Below are positions 1-5,283 of a stretch of DNA of 5,460 bases, piece after piece. The translations under genes were made by a program, and so were the position numbers. Source of the DNA: Bdellovibrionales bacterium. Lineage in GTDB: Bacteria > Bdellovibrionota > Bdellovibrionia > Bdellovibrionales > JAMPXM01. The notes below the pieces were generated by a model. That model did not search any database. It was not told the origin of the DNA and worked only from the letters and a program-made list of their open reading frames with translations. Numbering within the stretch: position 1 is the first letter of the stretch; every line of letters starts with the position of its first letter. The DNA is taken from NCBI GenBank assembly GCA_005792225.1, contig SXSP01000497.1, forward strand, positions 1-5,460. The letters are read 5' to 3'.

Positions 1-34
1 AAAGAAGTGTCAGGGCAAATCGTATAAAGAGCAT
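1..34 (-). CDS. Start of a probable exported protein (first 11 codons only)
   Basis: An ATG at 32-34 (minus strand) opens a frame reading MLFIRFALTLL up to the window edge. One basic residue within a run of hydrophobic ones is how a Sec signal peptide begins. A Shine-Dalgarno sequence, AAAGGA (42-47), sits seven bases upstream, which is the best-spaced site in the intergenic region. Strand and orientation match every other gene here, and the upstream gene ends at 203. Only 34 bases are visible, so the function cannot be judged and the call rests on the ribosome binding site plus the hydrophobic start. A competing plus-strand reading ending in a stop at 53-55 is just as short and has no supporting context. 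Confidence 0.55.
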   Translation of the reverse strand, partial: MLFIRFALTLL

Positions 35-35
35 G

Positions 36-117
36 AGCCGATCCTTTCTGGATAGAGGAGTCGGCTGACCTTATTTCACGATTCGGGGAGTCTCCTCAAC
101 TTTTAATTGGATCGGCT
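36..117. repeat. Nested inverted repeats in the leader of the gene starting at 34
   Basis: AGCCGATCC at 36-44 is perfectly complementary to GGATCGGCT at 109-117. Inside this pair, GAGGAG at 55-60 is complementary to CTCCTC at 92-97. In minus-strand RNA the outer pairing would cover the GGA of the ribosome binding site and the spacer before the start codon, so it could lower translation initiation. The arms are short and far apart, and chance is a real alternative. The rest of the 35-202 gap shows no gene, no T-tract terminator and no convincing promoter. Confidence 0.35.
42..47 (-). promoter_or_regulatory. Ribosome binding site of the gene starting at 34
   Basis: On the minus strand this reads AAAGGA, seven bases before the ATG at 34. 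It decides the start of the truncated gene at the window edge. Its GGA is also part of the 9-base segment that can pair with an upstream complement (see 36-117). Confidence 0.55.
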
Positions 118-202
118 GGCAGCGGTGCTGGATCAACGGATTTTCTTCACGGCTGACGCCATTTCTGTTCCGCAGGAGAGTACCGATTTCTCGCTCAATG
201 CT

Positions 203-1360
203 TTATTTCGTGACGGTAGATTTCCGTGCCGGGGGATCGACCCAGCCACGGCCTTCTGCGGGCGCCGCCGGCTTCTTTAACTTACATTGCTTGCGCACTT
301 TTTCGACGTGCTCTTGGACATCTTCCATCTGGGAGTAGGCTTCCATGATGGCCGTGGCCGCGATGAAGCCGAGTGGCGCTGCGGCACCACCCGTACCCGC
401 CACGACAGCAGCGGCTGAGCCTCCTGTTGCGGTCGCGAGACCCGCCAGGCGGCACCAAATGGTTTGTTGCTCGCTCTCTGGGAGCATGGAGATGGTCTCA
501 AGGTGATCTCTTAGGACGCTTCGAATATTCGTTATGTTGGCGACGAAAGTTTCGTAGTGTTTCTTAGCGGCGTCGAGAAAAGATCCGTCGATCCCTTTTT
601 GGACCGAGCCCTTGATCGCCTCGTCACCGATGGTTTCCATGGCTCCGAGGGCCGCGCCACCGACACCCCACTTCGCCGCAAGCGGTAAGTACTTCCCCGC
701 CGAGACCGCATCAAATACGCATTTCCAGCCGAGAGATTTGAGCATCGGCCCCCAGCCGCGGCTGAGAATGCTATTCGGCTGGCAGGTGATCTTCTTGTCT
801 TTATTTTCGCCGGCTCCCTCGTCCTCTTCATCATCCTCAGCCGCGCGCGCGGGCTGCAAAAAAAAGTGGAGCAGCGACGTTTTCGCTCGTCCTGATTTAT
901 AACCACTTAGATCTTTTTTAAGACCGAGCAACACGGGATTGATCGCGGCGCTCTTATAACCCAAAAACATCGCCGTGTAAGAGGTGCCTAACTTCGTTCT
1001 TCCGTGTGCAACATAAGAGTTGGTTCCATCGGTTGCGGTGAGACCCGCATTTTTGCCTTCGGCGGGTTGCAAGTCGAAGCGGAGAAAAACGGCGCGGGAG
1101 AGATCAGGAGACACAAAGATCTGATCTAAACCATACCTATTTAAGAAGCCCTGCATGCCATGCGAGATATCGTGGAGGCCCCGTGTTTCGAGGTAGGCTG
1201 AGATTTGCCGCAGCTCTGGCGCGTTTTTCGCCGGAATTTTCTGAGCCGGGACGTACTTAAGATTTTTAAAGCTCGTGAATTCATTGAGCGCATTTGCGCT
1301 CGTCGGCAAAGAGGCCGCGAGCGAAAGGACACTGAGGAGAAGAACCCACAAGATGTTCAT
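203..1360 (-). CDS. Exported protein of unknown family, 385 residues
   Basis: I do not recognise a named family. Residues 1-24 form a clear signal peptide with a Leu-rich core and an ANA cleavage site, so the product should reach the periplasm or beyond. Residues 25-155 form a first, mixed region. Residues 160-173 (SLLHFFLQPARA) look like a second signal-peptide end, followed by a strongly acidic linker at about 175-186. Residues 190-360 form a second, mostly helical region with four cysteines (193, 214, 303, 359) and two Gly/Ala-rich hydrophobic stretches (about 228-247 and 305-340) that could insert in or pack against a membrane. A hydrophilic, Pro-rich tail ends the protein. The start is chosen because only this ATG gives the signal peptide. 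No Shine-Dalgarno sequence is visible upstream; instead a GTTTTC/GAAAAC dyad abuts the ATG. It lies 74 bases after the barrel-protein gene and may be co-transcribed with it. Confidence 0.85.
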   Translation of the reverse strand: MNILWVLLLSVLSLAASLPTSANALNEFTSFKNLKYVPAQKIPAKNAPELRQISAYLETRGLHDISHGMQGFLNRYGLDQIFVSPDLSRAVFLRFDLQPAEGKNAGLTATDGTNSYVAHGRTKLGTSYTAMFLGYKSAAINPVLLGLKKDLSGYKSGRAKTSLLHFFLQPARAAEDDEEDEGAGENKDKKITCQPNSILSRGWGPMLKSLGWKCVFDAVSAGKYLPLAAKWGVGGAALGAMETIGDEAIKGSVQKGIDGSFLDAAKKHYETFVANITNIRSVLRDHLETISMLPESEQQTIWCRLAGLATATGGSAAAVVAGTGGAAAPLGFIAATAIMEAYSQMEDVQEHVEKVRKQCKLKKPAAPAEGRGWVDPPARKSTVTK

Positions 1361-1361
1361 T

Positions 1362-1380
1362 GTTTTCAGTATCGGAAAAC
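1362..1380. repeat. Inverted repeat directly before the start codon of the 385-residue protein
   Basis: GTTTTC at 1362-1367 and GAAAAC at 1375-1380 form a 6-bp dyad with a 7-base centre. It ends one base before the ATG at 1358-1360, where a ribosome binding site would normally be, and no GGAG-like sequence is present. It may be an operator or a weak hairpin, or chance; the sequence does not decide. Confidence 0.3.
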
Positions 1381-1413
1381 ATCGCGCAAAGCTTCAGACT
1401 TTGGGGGACTAGG

Positions 1414-1428
1414 GTCTCAAGTTGAGAC
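1414..1428. repeat. Palindrome GTCTCAA-G-TTGAGAC between two genes
   Basis: Two perfect 7-base arms flank a single G, six bases beyond the stop codon of the barrel-protein gene. As RNA it could make at most a 6-bp stem with a 3-base loop. No T tract follows on the minus strand, so it is a poor terminator. An operator for the next gene or a weak transcript 3' end are both possible. Confidence 0.4.
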
Positions 1429-1434
1429 GATCAG

Positions 1435-2217
1435 TCAGTAAAGCCCCTGAATCGCGAGCTCGACGCCGCTCACGCGGCTCATTGGGCCACCTAGGTTGAC
1501 ATAAGAAAGGTCAACCGCGAGATTCTGGAGAAACTGATAGCCCAGTCCAGTCTGAAGACCGAATCCTGGATCGTTTGCGCTGGAGAGCTTCTGAATATTT
1601 CCGCCGCCCAGCCAAAAGATCTGACGGGTCAAGCCGTAGGTGAGATTTCCGTCGGCCCGCATGGCACTCGAGCGATCGCTATACTGCGAGAAGATCGCGC
1701 GAGTCGAAAATCCAAGACTCTTCACGCTCGTCTTCGTATATCCAACGGAAAGTCCGATGCCCATTGAGCCCATGTCCCGGTCACTTCCGTCGAGTAAACC
1801 GTTCACGAGACCGAAGGTGAATCCCTTTTGAACGTTCACGGCATTCGTCGAAAAGGGACTCCACGCCGAGAGCCCTGAAGATGAGGTGGAGCCCGAGACG
1901 GATTCCGATGATCCCTCAGATGTCAGGCTCAAAATTCGGCCTTTGCGTAATCCCGTCTTCGACTTGCAAGCTTCACTGGAGAGTACGGCCTTGTTCGCCG
2001 TGCGCGTGACGACTTTCAGACTACAATTTTTGTTGAGGGCAAGTTGCTCGCCGTCAGCGATGTCACCGAGTTGATCGGACTTCACGAGGAGTTTCGTTCG
2101 CTGAGCGTTGATGGCGCTGACTTCGACATCAATGGATGCCCCAAAGGCTGAAAGCGGTCCCGCAATCAGAGCGATTTTCATGGAAGCGGCGAGGGTGATC
2201 GCGAGTTTTTTAGTCAT
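1435..2217 (-). CDS. Probable outer-membrane beta-barrel protein with an N-terminal periplasmic domain, 260 residues
   Basis: The start at MTKKLA is preferred because it gives a signal peptide (cleavage near AFGA-S, residue 27). The longer in-frame opening would run back over the upstream gene with no signal sequence. Residues 28-101 form a small beta-rich domain of alternating polar and hydrophobic residues with two cysteines (65, 84) that could pair. A Ser-rich linker covers 102-118. Residues about 130-260 have the amphipathic, Gly- and aromatic-rich pattern of transmembrane beta strands, and the chain ends in Gly-Leu-Tyr, a terminal aromatic typical of BAM-assembled barrels. The length suits roughly eight strands, as in OmpA/OmpX-size barrels. 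It would act as an outer-membrane protein; ligand or transport role is unknown. The ribosome binding site is weak (GCGAG). It lies between a terminator-like hairpin upstream and the 385-residue gene downstream. Confidence 0.82.
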   Translation of the reverse strand: MTKKLAITLAASMKIALIAGPLSAFGASIDVEVSAINAQRTKLLVKSDQLGDIADGEQLALNKNCSLKVVTRTANKAVLSSEACKSKTGLRKGRILSLTSEGSSESVSGSTSSSGLSAWSPFSTNAVNVQKGFTFGLVNGLLDGSDRDMGSMGIGLSVGYTKTSVKSLGFSTRAIFSQYSDRSSAMRADGNLTYGLTRQIFWLGGGNIQKLSSANDPGFGLQTGLGYQFLQNLAVDLSYVNLGGPMSRVSGVELAIQGLY

Positions 2218-2260
2218 AATCTCGCACTTGTTTGCAATGAAGAGACCACGCCCGCTCATA

Positions 2261-2266
2261 ACTATA
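2261..2266 (-). promoter_or_regulatory. Candidate -10 box for the beta-barrel gene
   Basis: On the minus strand this reads TATAGT, five of six matches to the sigma-70 -10 consensus, and lies about 44 bases before the ATG at 2217. It falls after the terminator-like hairpin at 2288-2319, where a promoter for the next unit is expected. No good -35 hexamer is found 16-18 bases upstream (that stretch is a GCCTTC-type repeat), so the call is tentative. Confidence 0.35.
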
Positions 2267-2287
2267 AAGACGCTAACAAGGCGAAGG

Positions 2288-2319
2288 CGAAAACCCGGGC
2301 CCCAAATTGGGCACCGGGT
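2288..2319 (-). terminator. Probable intrinsic terminator after the 2372-3073 gene
   Basis: Arms ACCCGG (2293-2298) and CCGGGT (2314-2319) extend inward through GCCC and GGGC, giving a GC-rich stem of about 10 bp with one bulged base and a loop of about six. In minus-strand direction the stem runs into four T residues (2290-2293) and then TCGCC. The short T tract makes it weaker than the 4406-4443 terminator. Its place about 50 bases after the stop codon of the membrane-anchored gene fits the end of a transcription unit. Confidence 0.6.
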
Positions 2320-2371
2320 GCATGTGGAAATTTCAAAAGTAACGCGTGCGATGAAGCGGCGGGGCGAGGAC

Positions 2372-3073
2372 TCACTCTGCGTGCACGTCATCTTCAACGG
2401 CCAGGCGGACCGCGCCGCGATCAGCTGCGGAGTAGGCGTTGAAGGGGTCGTGAGCCATATCATCGTCACTGAGGCGCTTCACCCAGACGATCTTGTGATC
2501 TCCGAGTTTCCAACGGACGTAGTCCTCGCGTCGGTGCGTGGGGCTTGAGACATTGAAGTTCTTCTCGACCGCGGAAATAGCCGCCGCCATTGCGTCGGGC
2601 GCAGGTTTAAATTCGAATGACATGTGTTGTACGAAGCGCTCGCCCGCATCATCGGTGAAGTATTGGGCGTGAAAGTACCGCGTGCCGGGAAGAGGAGAGT
2701 CACCACGAACGATGATCATCTCGCCCGTTTCTGAATTCGCGTCGCGGAAGATTTTTGGTTCCTGACCACTCTTTTGCAGGCGGTCGACGAGTTCGGTCAA
2801 AGGATGATCGGGTTGAGTGAATTGTGAAACGATCGATGCCATTTCGTTGAGGGAGGCAATTTCGCTCGGGCTCGATGACTTTGTCTGAGCCGGAAGTCTC
2901 GCTGCGGATTCATTTTCACCGGGCGGCGCGGGCGCGCTCGTCGACGCTTGGACTTTTTCCGTTACCGATTCGCGGGCCAACTCGGGTTGTATTACGCGCG
3001 TCGCTTGGTCTCGATCGACGAGAAACCAGAGCGCAGCGAGGATGATGAGGATCGTGAGCGCGGACTTCTTCAT
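2372..3073 (-). CDS. Single-pass membrane-anchored protein of unknown function, 233 residues
   Basis: I do not recognise the family. Two Lys residues after the first Met are followed by a hydrophobic helix (about residues 4-19). No Ala-X-Ala site follows, so this is more likely an uncleaved inner-membrane anchor with the rest in the periplasm. Residues 20-72 are a Pro/Ala/Ser/Glu-rich disordered linker. Residues 73-233 form a compact domain with a helix near 73-101, a beta-like core at about 118-157, a helix at 158-173 and further strand-like segments near 185-200. The tail is acidic. It has no cysteine and no motif I can tie to an enzyme. The ATG at 3073 is chosen over one 12 bases earlier because GGAGAG lies just ahead of it. 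The gene begins 13 bases after the stop of the SH3b-M23 gene, so the two are probably co-transcribed and translationally close; a shared envelope role is inferred from that only. Confidence 0.85.
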   Translation of the reverse strand: MKKSALTILIILAALWFLVDRDQATRVIQPELARESVTEKVQASTSAPAPPGENESAARLPAQTKSSSPSEIASLNEMASIVSQFTQPDHPLTELVDRLQKSGQEPKIFRDANSETGEMIIVRGDSPLPGTRYFHAQYFTDDAGERFVQHMSFEFKPAPDAMAAAISAVEKNFNVSSPTHRREDYVRWKLGDHKIVWVKRLSDDDMAHDPFNAYSAADRGAVRLAVEDDVHAE

Positions 3074-3077
3074 TTTT

Positions 3078-3083
3078 CTCTCC
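3078..3083 (-). promoter_or_regulatory. Ribosome binding site deciding the start at 3073
   Basis: Minus-strand GGAGAG lies four bases before the ATG at 3071-3073 (six bases from GGAG). It overlaps the alternative ATG at 3083-3085, which has no comparable site, so the shorter protein is favoured. Confidence 0.65.
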
Positions 3084-3086
3084 ATC

Positions 3087-4328
3087 TCAGTAGCTCTGAC
3101 CGAAGGTGAGTTTTTCCCATTCCGTGAGGAGCTGAGAAGGATCCATCAAGTCGCTGCGTCGTCCGTATCTGTTGCCCGGTTGCGAGAGCGCACCCGTCGC
3201 GGTCCCCTTGTAAAGCTCGAAGTGAAGCATGGGTTTGCAGCAGTTTGAATTCACTTTCCCGATGTAGCCTACGATCTGACCCGTTTTAACGGTTGAGTTC
3301 AATTTGACGTTCGGCGCTTGTTTTCCGGTGATTTCCCCGTAGCGCGCGACTTTGCCGCCGGTGTGTTTGACATCGATGGCGTAAGTGCCTTCGTAGAAGT
3401 AGTAACGATCGCGAATGACCGTACCGTTCGTTGCGGCCACGGCCTGTTCGTCTTTGACTCGGTACAGATCGCAAGCCGCATGCGAACGTGAGCCGCCACC
3501 GCGAGAGGCGTTAAAGCGTCGCATTCCCTCTTTGTAGTTATCCGTCGGGCGTTTGATCGTGGGGAACGTCCAAACTCTGGTCGGAGTCGCGATGGGAGTC
3601 GAAACCTGCGCACCTGCGCAGTCTGATCTCAGTTTGACGTACTCTTCAGGAACCCAACCGACGCTTTGTTCGAGCGGCCGGGAAGGGAATTGAACTTTCA
3701 CGAACGTGTACGTGGTCCCACCGATCGTTTTTTTGGGTTGAGTCGCGTCGAAACTTTGAAACACCTTAAGGGTCTCGTGGCGATTTGCAGTGAAGAGAAC
3801 CTTGTTCAAAGATTCATCGCGAACATTGAGAGAGCCGCTAGATGTGCACACGATGGTTTCAGTCGAACCCGAAAATGCTTGTACACCGGCGGGCAACTCC
3901 AGTGGAGCGGCACTTACAGTGACCGGGCGACTCTTGGTTGATGAACGGAAAATCGCGAGTTCGTTTGTGTGAACTCCGACTTGGGCGATGGGACGAAGTT
4001 CGTTTGGAGAATAAACCTCGAACGCAAGGTAAGTGAGTTTGTTCGGGCATTTCAGGAAGACGAGTTGATTGAGATCACGCGAAGCTTGCCAGAATGTTTT
4101 CTCGTGCTTTACGCCATTGATCATCAAGGCCTGGTCGACCTCGATCGCGCGCGAGGTGAGTTCGGAGAGGGGACTTTTGAGTTGGGACGGAGGCTCACTT
4201 AATTCGCAACCCGAGATCGACTTCAAACCGCTGGCGTCGCTCCAGACCAAAGTCTCGTTTGCGGCGACGGCTTGAGTTGCCGCGAGCGCGCTGAGTCCCA
4301 GAAGAGCCAGTTTATAAATGAATTGCAT
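3087..4328 (-). CDS. Secreted SH3b plus M23/LytM-like metallopeptidase-fold protein, 413 residues
   Basis: Residues 1-23 are a signal peptide (AVA-A cleavage region). Residues 24-150 form an N-terminal domain with Cys41 and Cys94 that I cannot place. Residues about 156-235 match a bacterial SH3 domain (LNVRDES near the start, GWVPEEYVKL at the end), a fold often used to bind peptidoglycan. A Pro/Thr linker leads to an M23-type domain at about 268-402. There HAACD supplies His283 and Asp287, AVAATNGTVI is the usual strand, and MLHFELY supplies His369; these are the zinc-ligand positions of LytM. The two catalytic histidines of classical members are replaced by Glu332 (RYGEI) and Met367 (MLHF). 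The family normally cleaves peptidoglycan cross-bridges; activity here is uncertain. Cys363 and Cys364 are adjacent. The ATG is preferred over an in-frame GTG 15 bases earlier, since GGGGG sits eight bases ahead of it. It is the first gene of a two-gene unit after a terminator. Confidence 0.9.
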   Translation of the reverse strand: MQFIYKLALLGLSALAATQAVAANETLVWSDASGLKSISGCELSEPPSQLKSPLSELTSRAIEVDQALMINGVKHEKTFWQASRDLNQLVFLKCPNKLTYLAFEVYSPNELRPIAQVGVHTNELAIFRSSTKSRPVTVSAAPLELPAGVQAFSGSTETIVCTSSGSLNVRDESLNKVLFTANRHETLKVFQSFDATQPKKTIGGTTYTFVKVQFPSRPLEQSVGWVPEEYVKLRSDCAGAQVSTPIATPTRVWTFPTIKRPTDNYKEGMRRFNASRGGGSRSHAACDLYRVKDEQAVAATNGTVIRDRYYFYEGTYAIDVKHTGGKVARYGEITGKQAPNVKLNSTVKTGQIVGYIGKVNSNCCKPMLHFELYKGTATGALSQPGNRYGRRSDLMDPSQLLTEWEKLTFGQSY

Positions 4329-4376
4329 TTGCCCCACCCCCACCGAATGTGGAAGCCTTTCGGCCGGGGGCTAAAA

Positions 4377-4386
4377 GTCTTAAGAC
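4377..4386. repeat. Short palindrome GTCTTAAGAC upstream of the SH3b-M23 gene
   Basis: This perfect 10-base palindrome lies about 50 bases before the ATG at 4328, between the upstream terminator and the gene, where promoter or operator elements should be. I found no convincing -35/-10 pair around it, and a palindrome this short can occur by chance. The rest of 4329-4405 shows only the G-rich ribosome binding region. Confidence 0.25.
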
Positions 4387-4405
4387 GTCGGACCATACGG
4401 AGTTG

Positions 4406-4443
4406 AAAAAAACGGAGAACCCGCTCTAGGAGCGCGTTCTCCG
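4406..4443 (-). terminator. Strong intrinsic terminator after the six-cysteine protein gene
   Basis: CGGAGAAC (4413-4420) pairs with GTTCTCCG (4436-4443). After one C-C mismatch the stem continues with CGCTC (4422-4426) and GAGCG (4430-4434) around a TAG loop. In minus-strand direction the stem is followed at once by seven T residues (4406-4412). This is a textbook rho-independent terminator, placed about 70 bases after the stop codon at 4514. It separates the six-cysteine gene from the SH3b-M23 unit. Confidence 0.9.
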
Positions 4444-4513
4444 CCTCGTCGGGGTGAGCTAGACGAAAGAAAGTGAAAATATTTTGAACGAGAAGATGGT
4501 CGGTGTGCCGAGA

Positions 4514-5173
4514 TCAGAACGGTCGGCCACCATTGATTTGCACGTTTTCTCGCGTGATGTTCTTGTAGTCGATGCAAAGTGGTACCGCGTAGGCAACCAC
4601 GGTCCCGACGATCGCACCGCGATCTTCAGCGACTTCGAGTTCGAGCGTCGCTTCCGCGCTGGTATTCGTGAGAGCTTGAAGTTCCGAGCTTCCGCTCACA
4701 TTATTGTTATTGAGTACGCACTGAGTTGTGCCCGCGGAACTCAGCCTGCACAAAACCGAGAAGATGGCTTGTCCCGTTCCGTTGGGCGGAAGTTTTACGT
4801 TCAACGTACCGCCAGGCCCGGTGTTGGTGGCCGTGAAGCAAGTGCTCGCTCCGGGAGATCCCTTCCAGTTGCCGGAGAGCGGAGTTACGGGATTGCAGTA
4901 GCCCCAACCAAAATTCACATTTTTCATCGTGACCGTTACGTTTTGCTCGACGCCGCTGAGATTGATGAGATCCACTTTGCGCGCCAACCCAGCCCAGCAA
5001 GGACCGTCGTTGGCCTTCGCTGATCCCGCAGGCACCTTGCCGGCTTCAGACCAACCTCCCGGAGTGTCCAGCGGAGTAATTCGGACCACGCGCTTCGCGT
5101 GAGCGAGTTCAAAGACGAAGAGAATGGCCAAGGCGAGCACGAGCGAATGAGTGCGGAGTGCGACTGAATTCAT
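4514..5173 (-). CDS. Secreted six-cysteine protein of unknown family, 219 residues
   Basis: No family is recognised. Residues 1-26 form a signal peptide with a long Leu/Ala/Phe core and an AHA cleavage site. The mature part is rich in Gly, Asn, Thr and Ser with alternating hydrophobic positions, which suggests an all-beta extracytoplasmic fold. Six cysteines (59, 93, 112, 142, 152, 200) would allow three disulfides; all lie after the cleavage site. Loops carry Gly/Pro-rich and poly-Asn stretches (NNNN near 155-158), and two Val/Ala-rich hydrophobic strands occur at about 174-199. It ends in GGRPF. This ATG is chosen because the longer in-frame opening, to 5374, would overlap the preceding gene and place the signal sequence internally. 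The ribosome binding site is poor: GTAGGC abuts the ATG, and the only GGAG lies 19 bases away inside a hairpin arm. The gene has its own terminator and may follow the 5284-5460 gene in one transcript. Confidence 0.85.
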   Translation of the reverse strand: MNSVALRTHSLVLALAILFVFELAHAKRVVRITPLDTPGGWSEAGKVPAGSAKANDGPCWAGLARKVDLINLSGVEQNVTVTMKNVNFGWGYCNPVTPLSGNWKGSPGASTCFTATNTGPGGTLNVKLPPNGTGQAIFSVLCRLSSAGTTQCVLNNNNVSGSSELQALTNTSAEATLELEVAEDRGAIVGTVVAYAVPLCIDYKNITRENVQINGGRPF

Positions 5174-5190
5174 GCCTACAAGTTTACCAC

Positions 5191-5224
5191 TTCTCCGAGG
5201 ACTTGCGAGAAGGTCCTCGGAGAA
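5191..5224. repeat. Perfect 12-bp inverted repeat in the leader of the six-cysteine gene
   Basis: TTCTCCGAGGAC (5191-5202) and GTCCTCGGAGAA (5213-5224) are exact reverse complements around a 10-base loop, a stable RNA hairpin or DNA dyad. It starts 17 bases before the ATG at 5173 and about 60 bases after the preceding stop. No T tract follows on either strand, so it is not a standard intrinsic terminator. A translational control hairpin, an mRNA processing or stability element, or a protein-binding operator are all possible. The GGAG nearest the gene lies in the arm adjoining the start codon. Confidence 0.8.
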
Positions 5225-5283
5225 TGTCTCAAAACTGGATGGTGGGTCGACGATCAGGGCATGGCCGCGACTCGATCCCTCTT

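Noticed and set aside
2..55. Tail of a plus-strand gene ending in TAG at 53-55
   Set aside because: Only 17 codons are visible, with no terminator after it, and it overlaps a minus-strand start that has a well-spaced ribosome binding site. It cannot be excluded without flanking sequence.
532..906. Minus-strand open frame of 124 codons in another frame
   Set aside because: It lies inside the 385-residue gene; the product is Arg/Ser-rich, as expected for a frame-shifted reading of that gene.
2218..2469. N-terminal extension of the beta-barrel gene
   Set aside because: It would add 84 residues ahead of a good signal peptide, run through a terminator-like hairpin and overlap the upstream gene.
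2108..2548. Plus-strand open frame of 146 codons
   Set aside because: It spans parts of two well-supported minus-strand genes and the terminator between them, and its product has no recognisable feature.
4329..4343. GTG start five codons upstream for the SH3b-M23 gene
   Set aside because: The G-rich run coded there serves better as the ribosome binding site of the ATG at 4328, which directly begins the signal peptide.
4484..5023. Plus-strand open frame of 179 codons
   Set aside because: It lies antisense to the six-cysteine secreted gene, which has a signal peptide and a terminator. The antisense product is Arg-rich, shows no domain and has no good ribosome binding site.
5191..5224. Intrinsic terminator for the 5284-5460 gene
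   Set aside because: The stem is strong, but no T-rich tract follows on the minus strand, so it is listed as an inverted repeat instead.
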